Part shown: piece after piece, positions 42,462 to 51,475 of the stretch
Layout of the letters: each line of letters starts with the position of its first letter
How positions within the stretch are numbered: the stretch's first letter is position 1
Source: DATATV01 sp035551355
GTDB taxonomy: Bacteria > Actinomycetota > Actinomycetes > Mycobacteriales > Pseudonocardiaceae
Assembly (NCBI GenBank): GCA_035551355.1
Contig: DASZNF010000126.1
Coordinates: forward strand, 1-53,473
Reading direction: 5' to 3'
Length of the DNA stretch: 53,473 nucleotides
Notes under the pieces: model-generated
What the model was told of the DNA's origin: nothing
Seen by the model: the letters and a program-made list of their open reading frames with translations, nothing else
The model's database searches: none
Program-made: the position numbers and the translations under genes

Positions 42462-43610
42462 GTGTCTCCCGCGTTCGTTCCCGGTGTGCAACTGTCCGGT
42501 CTGTTCTACCGGGACGCGGTGCGCCCGCTGCTGGACCGGCGGTTCCCCGGCCTCGCGCACACCGCGGTCCTGCTCGGCCCCGGCTCCGAGGTCCTCGGCT
42601 TCGACACCGCCCGGTCCACCGACCACGACTGGGGACCGCGCCTGCAACTGCTGCTGCGCGTCGAGGACCTGGCCGAACACGGCGCGGCGATCGACGATCT
42701 GCTGGCCGCGAACCTGCCCGCGACCGTCGCCGGCTACTCCACGCACTTCGAGCCGGTCAGCGCGGCGGGCACCCGGCACCTGGGGCCCGCGTTCGACCGC
42801 ATCCGGCACGGGGTGGTGATCGCCGAGCTCGGTGCGTGGCTGACCGGGCAGCTCGGTTTCGATCCCCGGGCCGGAGTGACCCCGCTGGACTGGCTGAGCA
42901 CGCCGACCCAGGCGCTGGCCGAACTCACCGCGGGCGCGGTGTTCCACGACGGACTCGGCCGGCTCGTCCCGATTCGAGACCGGCTGGCCTGGTATCCGGA
43001 CGACGTGTGGCGCTACGTGCTGGCCTGCCAGTGGCAGCGGATCAGCCAGGAGGAGGCGTTCGTCGGGCGGTGCGGGGAAACCGGCGACGAACTCGGCTCG
43101 GCGGTCGTCGCCGCCCGGCTGGTCCGCGAGCTGATGCGGTTGGATCTGCTGCTGCACCGGGTCTACCCGCCCTACGGCAAATGGCTGGGCGCCGCCGTCA
43201 CCCGGCTCCCGGACGCCGAAAACCTGACCCCAGCCCTCAGCGCCGCGCTCGCCGCGACCGACTGGCGGACACGGGAACGCCACCTCGTCGACGCCTACGA
43301 AACCGTCGCCGCCCGGCACAACGACACCGGGCTGACCGAGCCGGTCGATCCGCGCACCCGGCCCTTCCACGACCGGCCCTTCCGGGTGCTGCACGCCGAA
43401 CGCTTCGCCGCCGCCCTACGCGACACCATCCACGACCCCCGGCTGCGTGAGCTGCCGTTGACCGGGGCGATCGACCAGTTCGTGGACAGCACCGACGCGC
43501 TGGGCCACCGGGGCACCACCCGGCGGCTCGGCAGCGCGCTCTACCCGGACAGTGCGCTCTACTTCGACGATTCGTCCAGTAGCAACGCCCGCCGGGCCGA
43601 GCCGACGTGA
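42462..43610 (+). CDS. DUF4037 domain-containing protein
   Basis: 382 residues from GTG 42462. FVPGVQLSGLFYRDAVRPLL, LGPGSEVLGFDTARSTDHDW and PRLQLLL match DUF4037 proteins, which have an N-terminal nucleotidyltransferase-like fold: GSE...D with Asp residues in STDHDW at the metal-site position. The C-terminal half has LAWYPDDVWRYVLACQWQRI and YPPYGKWLGAAVTRLP, as in the same family. Substrate unknown. It overlaps the convergent GntR gene by 52 bases. Confidence 0.85.
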   Translation: MSPAFVPGVQLSGLFYRDAVRPLLDRRFPGLAHTAVLLGPGSEVLGFDTARSTDHDWGPRLQLLLRVEDLAEHGAAIDDLLAANLPATVAGYSTHFEPVSAAGTRHLGPAFDRIRHGVVIAELGAWLTGQLGFDPRAGVTPLDWLSTPTQALAELTAGAVFHDGLGRLVPIRDRLAWYPDDVWRYVLACQWQRISQEEAFVGRCGETGDELGSAVVAARLVRELMRLDLLLHRVYPPYGKWLGAAVTRLPDAENLTPALSAALAATDWRTRERHLVDAYETVAARHNDTGLTEPVDPRTRPFHDRPFRVLHAERFAAALRDTIHDPRLRELPLTGAIDQFVDSTDALGHRGTTRRLGSALYPDSALYFDDSSSSNARRAEPT

Positions 43611-44218
43611 TGGCGCATCGCGGCGATCGCCGCGTCCGCGTTCCGGGTGACGATGGCCAGGAAGATCGCCTGGTGCTCCTGCAGTGACCCGGTTCGCGGG
43701 TGCCGCGCGGACAGGTTGCGGTACTGGCGCATCACCAGCGGGTACAGCAGGGTGTCGTAGGCCTGGGCCAGGGTCTTCTGGTGCGAAGCCTGTTTCACCT
43801 GCTGGTGGAACGTGCGGTTGCCCTTCGAATAGGCCTGCTGGTCGCCGCGGTCCTGGGCCTCCTCCATCTCGTTCAGCGTCCGGCGCAGTCCCTCGATCTC
43901 GGCCTCGGTGGCCCGTTCGGCGGCCTTGCCGGCCAGCGCGGACTCCAGCGTCTCCCGGGCCTCCAGGATGTCGGCCGCCTCGGCGACGGTGAAACTCCTG
44001 GTCCGCACGCCGCGGTTGGCCTCGCTGGTGACGTAACCCTCCTGGGTCAGCCGGACCAGCACCGGGCGGATGGTGCCGCGGGAGACGGTGAACATCCGGG
44101 TCAGATCGGCCTCGGTCAGCCGGGTGTTCGGCTCGAAACTGCCGGACAGCAGCAACGTGCGCAACTCCTCGTAGACCTGGCTGTACCGGGTTGCCGTGCT
44201 CTTGTCGTTGTCGCCCAC
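43559..44218 (-). CDS. GntR family regulator, FCD domain
   Basis: 219 residues. Winged helix at 10-75 (YSQVYEELRTLLLSGSFEPN, TRMFTVSRGTIRPVLVRLTQ) and an FCD helical domain (RTFHQQVKQASHQKTL, EHQAIFLAIVTRNADAAIAA) with the metal His/Asp pattern. It is the last gene of the ABC/amidohydrolase operon, 45 bases after the binding protein, and most likely regulates it. Overlaps the DUF4037 gene end by 52 bases. Confidence 0.92.
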   Translation of the reverse strand: MGDNDKSTATRYSQVYEELRTLLLSGSFEPNTRLTEADLTRMFTVSRGTIRPVLVRLTQEGYVTSEANRGVRTRSFTVAEAADILEARETLESALAGKAAERATEAEIEGLRRTLNEMEEAQDRGDQQAYSKGNRTFHQQVKQASHQKTLAQAYDTLLYPLVMRQYRNLSARHPRTGSLQEHQAIFLAIVTRNADAAIAAMRHHVGSARRALLLDESSK

Positions 44219-44263
44219 GTCTGCGCCCCACGCTCGTCGAACCAGAGGAAACTGTGCCGCAGA

Positions 44264-45292
44264 CTACTTCTTGGCCAGGGCGAGCGCGTCATCGCGCAGA
44301 CTAAGATCGGTGTAGCTGCTGTAGTCCAGCACCGATTTCTGGCTGCCGTTGGCCACATTCTGCTGCTGGATGAACTGCACCTTGTTCTGCGGCAGATCCA
44401 GTGTCGGCGAGTATGCCTTGTTCTGGTTCAGGAACGTCCATTCCTGCTCGGCCTCGGCCTGCGACCCACCGGCGGCGGTGTAGGCCGTGACGTACGGGGC
44501 CCTGGATTCGGGCGTGGCCAGGTAGGCGAACAGCTTCGCGTAGGCGGCCAGCACCTTGACCAGTTGATCCCGTTTGGCGGAGATCGCGCTGGACGAGGCC
44601 ACCGCTCCCTGGTTGATCCACAGCGGCAGTTCCTGGTTGACCGTGGCGATCATCCGGGCGCCCTGCTTGGTGGCCAGCGCCTGGTTGCCCACCTGCCCGT
44701 AACCGCAGTCGACCTGCTTGGCCAGCGCGGCCTTCAGCGAGTCGGCGCTGCTGCCGACATTGCGGAAGGTCACCGCCGACTGGGGAATGTCGTACTTGGC
44801 CAGCAGCGCGGCGAACACGTCGTACAGCTCGGACCCGACCGCGCCCACCCCGAGCGTCTTGCCGGGCAGGTCGCGCACCGACTTCACCGCGGCGTTGCCG
44901 CTGAACAGCGCGCTGGTGGACACCACCTGGGTGCCGGCGACGACCTTGAGCTTCATCCCCTTCTCGATGCCCGGGAACACCCCGATCAGTCCACTGAGGA
45001 TGGTGATGTCGGCCGAGCCGGAGGCCACCCCGGCCAGCACCTGGTTGCCCGAGCTGACGTTGGTGATCTCCGCCTTCACCCCGGCGTTCTCGAAATACTT
45101 CCCGCTGGCCAGCATGTGGTTGATGGCAATGGCCGCGGTGGCCGAGGTGTTCAGGATCTTGACCGTGTCGCTACCGGAACTGCCGCAGGCGGTGAGCAGA
45201 CCGGCGGCGGTGACGCCGAGGGAAAGACCGAGGAAGCCCCGGCGGGACAGATTCGAGAGGGTCCGGTTGGCATGCGTCATTGCATCGTTCAT
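44264..45292 (-). CDS. ABC transporter substrate-binding lipoprotein (NMT1/NitT-TauT type)
   Basis: 342 residues. Twin-Arg motif LSRRGFLGLS, hydrophobic core, and lipobox LLTACG direct export and lipidation. The mature part (ILNTSATAAIAINHMLASGK, GSADITILSGLIGVFPGIEK, DLPGKTLGVGAVGSELYDV) is the NMT1-like fold for nitrate, taurine, thiamine precursors or aromatic acids. GGAG 6 bases upstream favours ATG 45292 over 45298. It lies 57 bases after the amidohydrolase and should serve the permease and ATPase encoded upstream. Confidence 0.92.
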   Translation of the reverse strand: MNDAMTHANRTLSNLSRRGFLGLSLGVTAAGLLTACGSSGSDTVKILNTSATAAIAINHMLASGKYFENAGVKAEITNVSSGNQVLAGVASGSADITILSGLIGVFPGIEKGMKLKVVAGTQVVSTSALFSGNAAVKSVRDLPGKTLGVGAVGSELYDVFAALLAKYDIPQSAVTFRNVGSSADSLKAALAKQVDCGYGQVGNQALATKQGARMIATVNQELPLWINQGAVASSSAISAKRDQLVKVLAAYAKLFAYLATPESRAPYVTAYTAAGGSQAEAEQEWTFLNQNKAYSPTLDLPQNKVQFIQQQNVANGSQKSVLDYSSYTDLSLRDDALALAKK

Positions 45293-45355
45293 TGCCATCT
45301 CCGTTTATGCGGTCCCGGAAAGAATTTCCGGCGTGCAGGGGAAAAGTCGAAGGGG

Positions 45356-46237
45356 TCAGCTCGGCCGGGCGGCCAGTTGCGGATAGATCCGGGCCGCCGT
45401 GCCGCCCAGGAGGTCGGCCCGTTCGGCGTCGCCCAGTCCGGCGAAGTTCTCCTCGGCGAGGGTGCGCAGTTCGGCCAGGTTTCCCTGCGAGGCCGGGAAG
45501 TTCGAGCCCCAGGCCAGATGGTCGGCGCCGAACCCCTCGGCCAGCCGGGCGATCAGCTTGGCCGGGTCGCCGTCCGGCTCGCCCGCCGCCCGCCGGATGG
45601 TCACCGAGGTGATCTTCAAGTAGACGTTGGGGAACTTGGCCAGCTCGAACAGTTCGCTCAGTTCGGCGTAGGGCGGGCCGCCCGCCAGCCGCGGCCGGGC
45701 ACCGTGATCCAGCGCGATCACCACGTCCGGGTACTTGGTCAGCACCGAGGCCAGTGTCGGCGCGTTCTGCGAGTGCATCTGGATGCACACCGGAATCCGT
45801 TGCGCGGCAAGCCTTTCCCACACCGGATCCAGCCGCGGGTCGTCCAGGCCGGCCGCCGACCCACCGACCGGCGTGGTGCCGTCGGCGGCGCGGATGCGCA
45901 CCCCGGCGAAGCCGCGCTCTCCGACCCAGTAATCCAGCTGGGCCAACGCGTCCTGCGCGACCAGGTCGATGGAGCAGACCCCGATCAGCCGGTCGGCGTG
46001 CGCGGCCAGCGAGTCGGCCACATAGCGGTTGTCGAACCCGTACATGGTCGCGGCCTGCACCACGGCCGCCTTGTCCACGCCGGCGGAATCCATTTCTCGC
46101 AGCAGTTCATCCAGCGTCGCCGGCCGTTCGGTGGACCAGGTGGATCGATTGCCGCCCATGGGTTTGGCCGGATATTTCTCGGTGTCCGGGGAGATGATGT
46201 GGGTGTGCAGGTCGAAGGTCGGCATTGCGTTGCTCAT
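45356..46237 (-). CDS. amidohydrolase family protein (amidohydrolase 2 / ACMSD-like)
   Basis: 293 residues. FDLHTHIISPDT gives the HxH metal pair near residue 10, CIQMHSQ another His (about 182), ALDHGARPRLAGG, and WGSNFPAS with a later ligand position occupied by Asn instead of the usual Asp. Family members hydrolyse or decarboxylate pyrone or aromatic carboxylates (PDC hydrolase, ACMSD, dihydroxybenzoate decarboxylases). The ATG overlaps the permease stop (ATGA), so it is made together with the transporter, suggesting it acts on the imported compound. Confidence 0.88.
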   Translation of the reverse strand: MSNAMPTFDLHTHIISPDTEKYPAKPMGGNRSTWSTERPATLDELLREMDSAGVDKAAVVQAATMYGFDNRYVADSLAAHADRLIGVCSIDLVAQDALAQLDYWVGERGFAGVRIRAADGTTPVGGSAAGLDDPRLDPVWERLAAQRIPVCIQMHSQNAPTLASVLTKYPDVVIALDHGARPRLAGGPPYAELSELFELAKFPNVYLKITSVTIRRAAGEPDGDPAKLIARLAEGFGADHLAWGSNFPASQGNLAELRTLAEENFAGLGDAERADLLGGTAARIYPQLAARPS

Positions 46238-47079
46238 TTCGTTCGCCAGGGTGCCACGGTGGTCTCCAGCCAGCGGGCCACGCCGGTCAGCAGCACACCG
46301 AGCAGCATCAGGGTCAGCACCGGCACCAGCATGTAGTCGGTCTCGTAGGCGGCCCCGTAGGTCTGGATCTGGCCGCCCAGTCCGGAGATACCGGTGAAGA
46401 ACTCGGCGGCCACGGTGCCGATCAGCGCGCGGCCGATCGAGATGCGCAGACCGGTCATGATGAACGGCACCGCGCTGGGCAGGATGATCTTGCGGAACAC
46501 CTGCCATTCGGTGGCCATGAACGCCCGGCTGACGTCGAGCACGTTCTGTTCGACCTCGTGCACTCCGGCCGCGGTGTTCAACAGCATGGAGAACACGGTC
46601 AGCACGAACACCGTGACCACTTTGGACTGCAGCCCCAGCCCGAACCACACGATGATCAACGGGATGATGGCCAGCAGCGGGGTCGCGTTGAGCGCGCTGA
46701 TGATCCACTCCACGGAGGAGGCGACCAGCGCGTACCGGCCGATGATCAGACCGGCCACCACCCCGACGACCACGCCGATGACCAGGCCCAGCGACAGGAT
46801 CTCGAAGCTCTGGCCGATGGCCGTGACCAGCTTGCCGGAGGTGATCTCGTCCCACGCCGCCGCGGCGACCGCGGTCGGATACGAGGTGAACAGCGGATTG
46901 ATCTGACCGATCAGCTGCCAGGAGACGAGCAGCACCGCGGCCACGGCCAGCCGCAGCGACCAGACCAGGCTGCCGCGCCGCAGCGCCGCGCGGCGGTGCT
47001 GCCGGGCCCACTCCAGTTCCTCCGGCGTTGGCGCGTCGGTGGCCGGGCTCTGTTCCCGGACAAGGTTCTGCGTCGGCAT
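46234..47079 (-). CDS. ABC transporter permease (SsuC/TauC type)
   Basis: 281 residues with six membrane helices. ATEWQVFRKIILPSAVPFIM, followed by GLRISIGRALIGTVAAEFF, is the EAA-loop region that contacts the ATPase. The type fits import of sulfonates, nitrate, or aromatic/pyrimidine precursors. It starts 2 bases after the ATPase stop; its own stop overlaps the amidohydrolase start. Confidence 0.95.
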   Translation of the reverse strand: MPTQNLVREQSPATDAPTPEELEWARQHRRAALRRGSLVWSLRLAVAAVLLVSWQLIGQINPLFTSYPTAVAAAAWDEITSGKLVTAIGQSFEILSLGLVIGVVVGVVAGLIIGRYALVASSVEWIISALNATPLLAIIPLIIVWFGLGLQSKVVTVFVLTVFSMLLNTAAGVHEVEQNVLDVSRAFMATEWQVFRKIILPSAVPFIMTGLRISIGRALIGTVAAEFFTGISGLGGQIQTYGAAYETDYMLVPVLTLMLLGVLLTGVARWLETTVAPWRTK

Positions 47080-47081
47080 GC

Positions 47082-47900
47082 TCAGACCCCTCCCGCGCGG
47101 ATTTCCCTGGCCACCCGGTCCCGGGCCGTGATGAACGCCGGATCGGACTTGACCTCGGCCACCGTGCCGCGCGGGCGTGGCAGTCCGACCTCGATGATGG
47201 TGTGCACCCGGCCCGGGTGCGGCAGCAGGACCAGCACCCGGTCGCTGAGGTAGATCGCCTCGTCCAGGTCGTGGGTGACGAACATGATCGTCTTCTTGGT
47301 GGTGGCCTGCAGGTCTAGCAGTTCGGCCTGCAGCCCCTCGCGGGTCTGTGCGTCCAGCGCGGAGAACGGTTCGTCCATCAGCAGGATCTGCGGGTCGACC
47401 GCCAGCGCCCGGGCCAGCCCGACCCGCTGTTGCATGCCGCCGGAGAGCTGTTTGGGGTAGTACTGCGCATAATCGCGCAGCCCGACCAGTTCCAGCGCCT
47501 CCTTGGCCCGGGCTGTGGACACCTCTTTGGCCGTGTGCTTGAGTTCAAGGCCGAACTGCACGTTGCGGATCGCGTTGCGCCAGGGCAGCAGCGAGGGCTG
47601 CTGGAACACGATGGCCCGGTCCGAACCGGGGCCGTTCACCGGGGTGCCGTCGACCCGGATCGACCCGGAGTCCGGCTCGAGCAGGCCGCCGATGATGCGC
47701 AGCAGCGTGGTCTTGCCGCAGCCGCTCAGGCCGACCACGGACACGATCTCGCCCTCACGCATCTCGAACGAGATGTCGTTGAGCACCTGCACGAACTTGG
47801 CGCGCTTGCGATCGGCCATGGACCGGAAGCTGCGGTTCACCGACTCGATGGCCAGTTTGCTGGTGTGCGTCCTCTTGCGGGACGTGGTCGCTGCTGTCAT
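47082..47900 (-). CDS. ABC transporter ATP-binding protein (SsuB/TauB type)
   Basis: 272 residues. Walker A GLSGCGKTTLL (about 58-68), Q-loop VFQQPSLLPW, signature LSGGMQQRVGLARAL, Walker B ILLMDEPFSALD and switch His in FVTHDLDEA. It energises the permease immediately downstream. The ATG overlaps the stop of the upstream binding-protein-like gene (ATGA). A basic N-terminal extension of about 25 residues precedes the domain. Confidence 0.95.
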   Translation of the reverse strand: MTAATTSRKRTHTSKLAIESVNRSFRSMADRKRAKFVQVLNDISFEMREGEIVSVVGLSGCGKTTLLRIIGGLLEPDSGSIRVDGTPVNGPGSDRAIVFQQPSLLPWRNAIRNVQFGLELKHTAKEVSTARAKEALELVGLRDYAQYYPKQLSGGMQQRVGLARALAVDPQILLMDEPFSALDAQTREGLQAELLDLQATTKKTIMFVTHDLDEAIYLSDRVLVLLPHPGRVHTIIEVGLPRPRGTVAEVKSDPAFITARDRVAREIRAGGV

Positions 47901-48775
47901 GTCAGGTCCAGGTACTGCCGGGCGTCGGCGAAGATCTCGGCCACGCTCGGCTCGCTCTTGATCAGATGTTGTTGTGCCGCATAGCGAATCGCCAGCCCGA
48001 CCGAGTCGAGCAGACCGTCGTTGAGGCCATGGCTGATCTTGCGCGGTTCGGCGTCGCCGCGGGCGTCGATCTCTCCGGCGATGGCGTCGTACAGCCCGCG
48101 CACGGCCGCCGGGTCCTCGCGCAGCACGTCGGTGCGCACGGTCAGCAGGTGGTTGATGGGCACCGTGGCATGCCGTTGGTAGAACGCCTTTTCCGCGTCC
48201 GGCCAGCCCTCGATCAACGGCGTCAGCGGGGCGCCCTCGGGGATCGCCTTCGGCCCGATCAGCACGGCCGCGACCGCACCGGATTCGGTCAGTTCGACCA
48301 GCGAGCGCGAGGTGCGTTCCACGTTGGCCGGCTCGACGTACTCGGCCACGTGCGGTCCCTCGGTGGTGACCCAGGTGATCTCGTCGCAGTTCACGCCGTG
48401 TTCCTCGGCCAGCACGCCGCGGACCCACAGGCCGGTGGTCTGGGTGTAGGACCGCACGCCGACCCGCTGACCGGCCAGGTCTTCGGGCTTGCCCACCGGG
48501 CCGGTGGTCAGCCGGGAGATCGAGCGGTGGTGGAAGTTGCCGTGCAGCACCAGGGGCAGGGCGCTGATCTGCTTACCGGCCTCCCGGGCCTGCAGGAAGG
48601 TGGCCAGGGCCAGTTCGGAGAAGTCGTAGCGAAGCTCGCGCACCATCGGGGCGAACGCCTTGTGGATGGGTTCGACCTCGACGAACTCGACCTGGCAGTT
48701 CGCGGGCACGTGCTGCCCGGTCTTGAGTGGTGTCGTATGTGGATAGTCGCGGACCGCCGCAGTGTAGGACCTCAA
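47897..48775 (-). CDS. 4,5-dihydroxyphthalate decarboxylase-like / periplasmic-binding-fold protein
   Basis: 292 residues from TTG 48775, with GGGAGG 10 bases upstream. Without a signal peptide. VRDYPHTTPLKTGQ, ELRYDFSELALATFLQAREA, LPLVLHGNFHHRSIS, EDLAGQRVGVRSYTQTTGLW and VRGVLAEEHGVNCDEITW match the family of 4,5-dihydroxyphthalate decarboxylase (Pht5), a binding-protein fold lacking export signals. First gene of the operon and coupled to the ATPase. It could be a decarboxylase for an imported aromatic acid; the reaction is inferred from family only. Confidence 0.82.
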   Translation of the reverse strand: MRSYTAAVRDYPHTTPLKTGQHVPANCQVEFVEVEPIHKAFAPMVRELRYDFSELALATFLQAREAGKQISALPLVLHGNFHHRSISRLTTGPVGKPEDLAGQRVGVRSYTQTTGLWVRGVLAEEHGVNCDEITWVTTEGPHVAEYVEPANVERTSRSLVELTESGAVAAVLIGPKAIPEGAPLTPLIEGWPDAEKAFYQRHATVPINHLLTVRTDVLREDPAAVRGLYDAIAGEIDARGDAEPRKISHGLNDGLLDSVGLAIRYAAQQHLIKSEPSVAEIFADARQYLDLT

Positions 48776-49483
48776 TGTCCACCAACCTCCCAGTACGTTC
48801 GTCGTCGGGCGTCCAGGAACGAGTCGTCAGCGAGCGTGGTCGTCGGCTCGCGAGCCACCAGGTGCGGTGGATTGTTTAACAACACGCGGCCAAAAGCTAG
48901 CATCCACCTCAAGAAGGGGCAAGTATCCCCAGCTCACGAACTTCGACTCCCAGACATTGTTAGACAAACCTTGCCCGCTGACGTCGCGCTGACACTGAGC
49001 GTGACCCGAGCCGGCCCGACCAGGCGCCCGGCCTCGCCCACGCGCCGACGGGTCTGTCGGGCACCAGCTGGCGACATGGACAAAAGTGCGGATGAGCGCG
49101 CCGCAGCGGCAGGCCCGGATCGCCGCGGCCGCCCTGGGCACGTTCGCGGACAAGGGCTACCAGGCCACGGCCATGACCGGCATCGCGGCGGCGACCGGGG
49201 AGCCTGGGCCGCGCCGCGGAACCGAGTTTGCGGTCGCTGTCGTCGATCACCCACCGGCCGGATGAACGGCGTGCCGATCTACCTGGCGCAGTTCTGGCCG
49301 GACTCGTGGAGCGACCAGCCCGAGGCCACCACCACGAGCGGGTCCACAGTGGACCATGCGACGACGTGTGTGTCTGTCAATCGCCGGAATTCCAGGCGGT
49401 GTATACGAATGAAAATGCTCAGTACGCGCTCGGACTGCCGAACGCTTTCGACACAATCGATCCGTACCGGCCGTGACCCTGAT
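48776..49483. other. 708-base region, largely decayed
   Basis: Between the ABC operon and a small hypothetical gene. Its GC content is less regular, with ATG/TGA scattered in all frames. The only recognisable item is a TetR remnant at 49092-49265. The first part must hold the promoter of the minus-strand ABC operon, but I cannot place a -10/-35 pair with confidence. Confidence 0.6.
49092..49265 (+). pseudogene. truncated TetR-family regulator (HTH fragment)
   Basis: 57 residues. The first 37 (RQARIAAAALGTFADKGYQ, then ATAMTGIAAATG) are clearly the start of a TetR helix-turn-helix domain. At GEPGPRRGTEF the reading loses similarity exactly where the recognition helix (normally ...Y-x-HF-x-SK) should follow, and it soon stops. 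No ligand domain is found downstream in any frame I could see. A remnant of a regulator that may once have controlled a neighbour. Confidence 0.65.
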
Positions 49484-49771
49484 TCAGTTCGCCGTTTCGT
49501 CGGCGGGTTCGTCGTCTGGTTCTTCTTCGAAGGTGAAATAGATGGCCAGCAGCAACGGTTCGTCCTCGCCGTACATGTACTTCCAGGACGTGTCGACCAG
49601 GAACACGTTGTGCTCGCTGACCCACTGCCGGGCCCGGTCGAACACCTCCGCGTTCGTGGTGCCGGAGAACAACAACCGGGCCATCGGGTGGACTTGCGAG
49701 TCGGCCTCGGAGTCGTCGAAGCCGGCGGGAACCTGGAGGTGGTAGTCCGGATCGCGATCCATGAATTTCAC
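49484..49771 (-). CDS. conserved small hypothetical protein
   Basis: 95 residues, acidic, without signal or membrane segments. The C-terminal half has a regular alpha/beta look (NAEVFDRARQWVSEHNVFLV, DTSWKYMYGEDEPLLLAIYF). Codon bias fits a real gene. No family recognised. Start ATG 49771 or 49762 (MDRDPDYHL). Confidence 0.65.
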   Translation of the reverse strand: MKFMDRDPDYHLQVPAGFDDSEADSQVHPMARLLFSGTTNAEVFDRARQWVSEHNVFLVDTSWKYMYGEDEPLLLAIYFTFEEEPDDEPADETAN

Positions 49772-49924
49772 CGTAACCGGATCGATTGCCGTCTACTTCC
49801 GGGATCACCCTGAACCATCCCCGAGAAAAGCTCGCGTCACGAAGCGGTCACGAGGACAACCGCCCGGCCGGGCCAGGTGTCTTTTTCCATGCAGGCCAAC
49901 AACGCCGCTACTTGGGGGAAATTC

Positions 49925-50536
49925 ATGATCACCGTGTCGCTTCGCATCAGACGTGTCCTAGTCGCCGGCACCGCCGCCGGGCTGGTCGGACTGGCCGCCG
50001 CAGCCTGCCAGGCCGACCGCTCGGCGGCACCGGCCGCACCGGCCACCAGCGCGACCAACGCCGAACCGGTTCTGACGGCCCCGGCCACCAGCGCGAACAC
50101 CATCGCGGCGGCCCCGGTCGGCACGTCCGCACGGTCCACCAACCTCAATCCGGTCGCGCCGAGGACGCCGACGAGCACGGCACCGGCGCGGGCATTGAAG
50201 TTCCCGAACACCAATGACGATGTGCTGTTCACCGGGTACGACACGAAGAACAACATGGTCAAGATCCAAGTCATGGTGGAGGACCCCGCCTCGCAGAGCG
50301 CGCGTCTGATCCCCGACCCGAACACCCCCGGCATCCACGAACTGCCGATGGCGCCGAAGGCGACCATTACCGCCAACGACCCGAACGGCTTCCCGTTCGA
50401 GACCTGCCCGCCCCAGCACTGCACCGTGGATGACATGATCCAGAGCGTGATCGGTCACTACCCCAACGCATTCTGGGCCCACATTCACGTCAACGCCGCC
50501 GACCAAATCGACTACGTGCAGCAATCGGCGTACTGA
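49925..50536 (+). CDS. putative lipoprotein, Ala/Pro/Thr-rich
   Basis: 203 residues. A basic N-terminus (SLRIRRVLVAGTAAG), hydrophobic core and lipobox LAAAAC (Cys about 28) predict a lipoprotein. A low-complexity Ala/Pro/Thr linker spans to about residue 95. The remainder (FPNTNDDVLFTGYDTKNNMV, ETCPPQHCTVDDMIQSVIGH) includes two Cys that could form a disulfide. I recognise no family. GGGGGAAATTC precedes the ATG. Confidence 0.75.
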   Translation: MITVSLRIRRVLVAGTAAGLVGLAAAACQADRSAAPAAPATSATNAEPVLTAPATSANTIAAAPVGTSARSTNLNPVAPRTPTSTAPARALKFPNTNDDVLFTGYDTKNNMVKIQVMVEDPASQSARLIPDPNTPGIHELPMAPKATITANDPNGFPFETCPPQHCTVDDMIQSVIGHYPNAFWAHIHVNAADQIDYVQQSAY

Positions 50537-50853
50537 CCAACGATGACGTTTGCCCTGTGCACGAGTCGGCCGGGTCGGGGTTCCATGCGGCGGGTAGCCG
50601 CCAAGGGTGACAGCTACTCCCACCTCGGCACCCCGGTTCGGCGACGCGCACCCCGGCTGATCACCTGCCTCTTCGGCGGGGGCACCTGGCGTTTCCCGGT
50701 TCGGGGCAATACTTTTCCGGCTGCCGGTGGATCCCGATCGCCGACCAAGCGATCACTCCCCGGGGCACCAATTGCCCCCGTGACCGTTGACCAGGGCTTT
50801 GCCCGGGCACCCGGGCGTCTCACCTGGTGCCCGTAGGTGTAGAACCGGGTGTC
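50537..50853 (+). promoter_or_regulatory. 317-base structured leader upstream of DUF47-PiT
   Basis: No gene is visible. Two strong stems occur: GGGGCA-n5-TGCCCC (50762-50778), and CGGGCACC (50804-50811) with GGTGCCCG (50826-50833), the latter ending 20 bases before the DUF47 ATG. Either could terminate the upstream transcript or control the phosphate genes. It fits no riboswitch consensus that I can recall. Confidence 0.45.
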
Positions 50854-51474
50854 ATGCGTCTGCTCCGGACACCCCGCGACACGCGGTTCTACGATCTGTT
50901 CACCTCGGCCGCGCGGAACATCGTGGTCGGTGCGGGGCATCTGCGGGAACTACTCGAGGCGCCGCCGCGGGAGCGGGAGGCCGTCGCCAACGCGATGCGC
51001 GCGGCCGAGCACGCGGGCGACGACCTGACCCACGACATCATCGCCTACCTGGACAAATCCTTCGTGACCCCGTTCGACCGGGAGGACATCTACCGGCTCG
51101 CGGTGCGGGTGGACGACGTGCTGGACTACATGGAGGCCGCCGTCGACCTGGCCGTGCTCTACCAGGTGGAGACGTTCCCGGACGAGGTCGGCGAGCAGGT
51201 GCGGCTGCTGGGCGCGGCCGCGGACCTGACCGCCGAGGCCATGCCCAAACTGCGCGATCTGTCCGGTTTGGTGCCGTTCTGGGTGGAGATCAACCAGATC
51301 GAGGACGACGCCGACCGGGTCTACCGCCGGCTGCTGGCCCGGCTGTTCAGCGGCGAGTTCGAGGCGCTGACCGTGCTGAAGTTCAAGGAGATCGTGGACA
51401 ACCTGGAAGCCGCGGCCGACGCCTTCGAGCACGTCGCCGACGTGCTGCACACCATGGCCGTCAAGGAGAGCTGA
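50854..51474 (+). CDS. DUF47 / PhoU-like protein
   Basis: 206 residues, all-helical, of the YkaA/DUF47 class. FYDLFTSAARNIVVGAGHLR, AAEHAGDDLTHDIIAYLDKS, FDREDIYRLAVRVDDVLDYM (ExxxD metal-binding pattern) and EIVDNLEAAADAFEHVADVL. These proteins partner PiT transporters and probably modulate them. The PiT gene starts one base after its stop. Confidence 0.93.
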   Translation: MRLLRTPRDTRFYDLFTSAARNIVVGAGHLRELLEAPPREREAVANAMRAAEHAGDDLTHDIIAYLDKSFVTPFDREDIYRLAVRVDDVLDYMEAAVDLAVLYQVETFPDEVGEQVRLLGAAADLTAEAMPKLRDLSGLVPFWVEINQIEDDADRVYRRLLARLFSGEFEALTVLKFKEIVDNLEAAADAFEHVADVLHTMAVKES

Positions 51475-51475
51475 G

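Noticed and set aside
50537..50853. c-di-AMP (ydaO) riboswitch
   Set aside because: Stems are present but I could not match the conserved GGGGAACC-type core on either strand.
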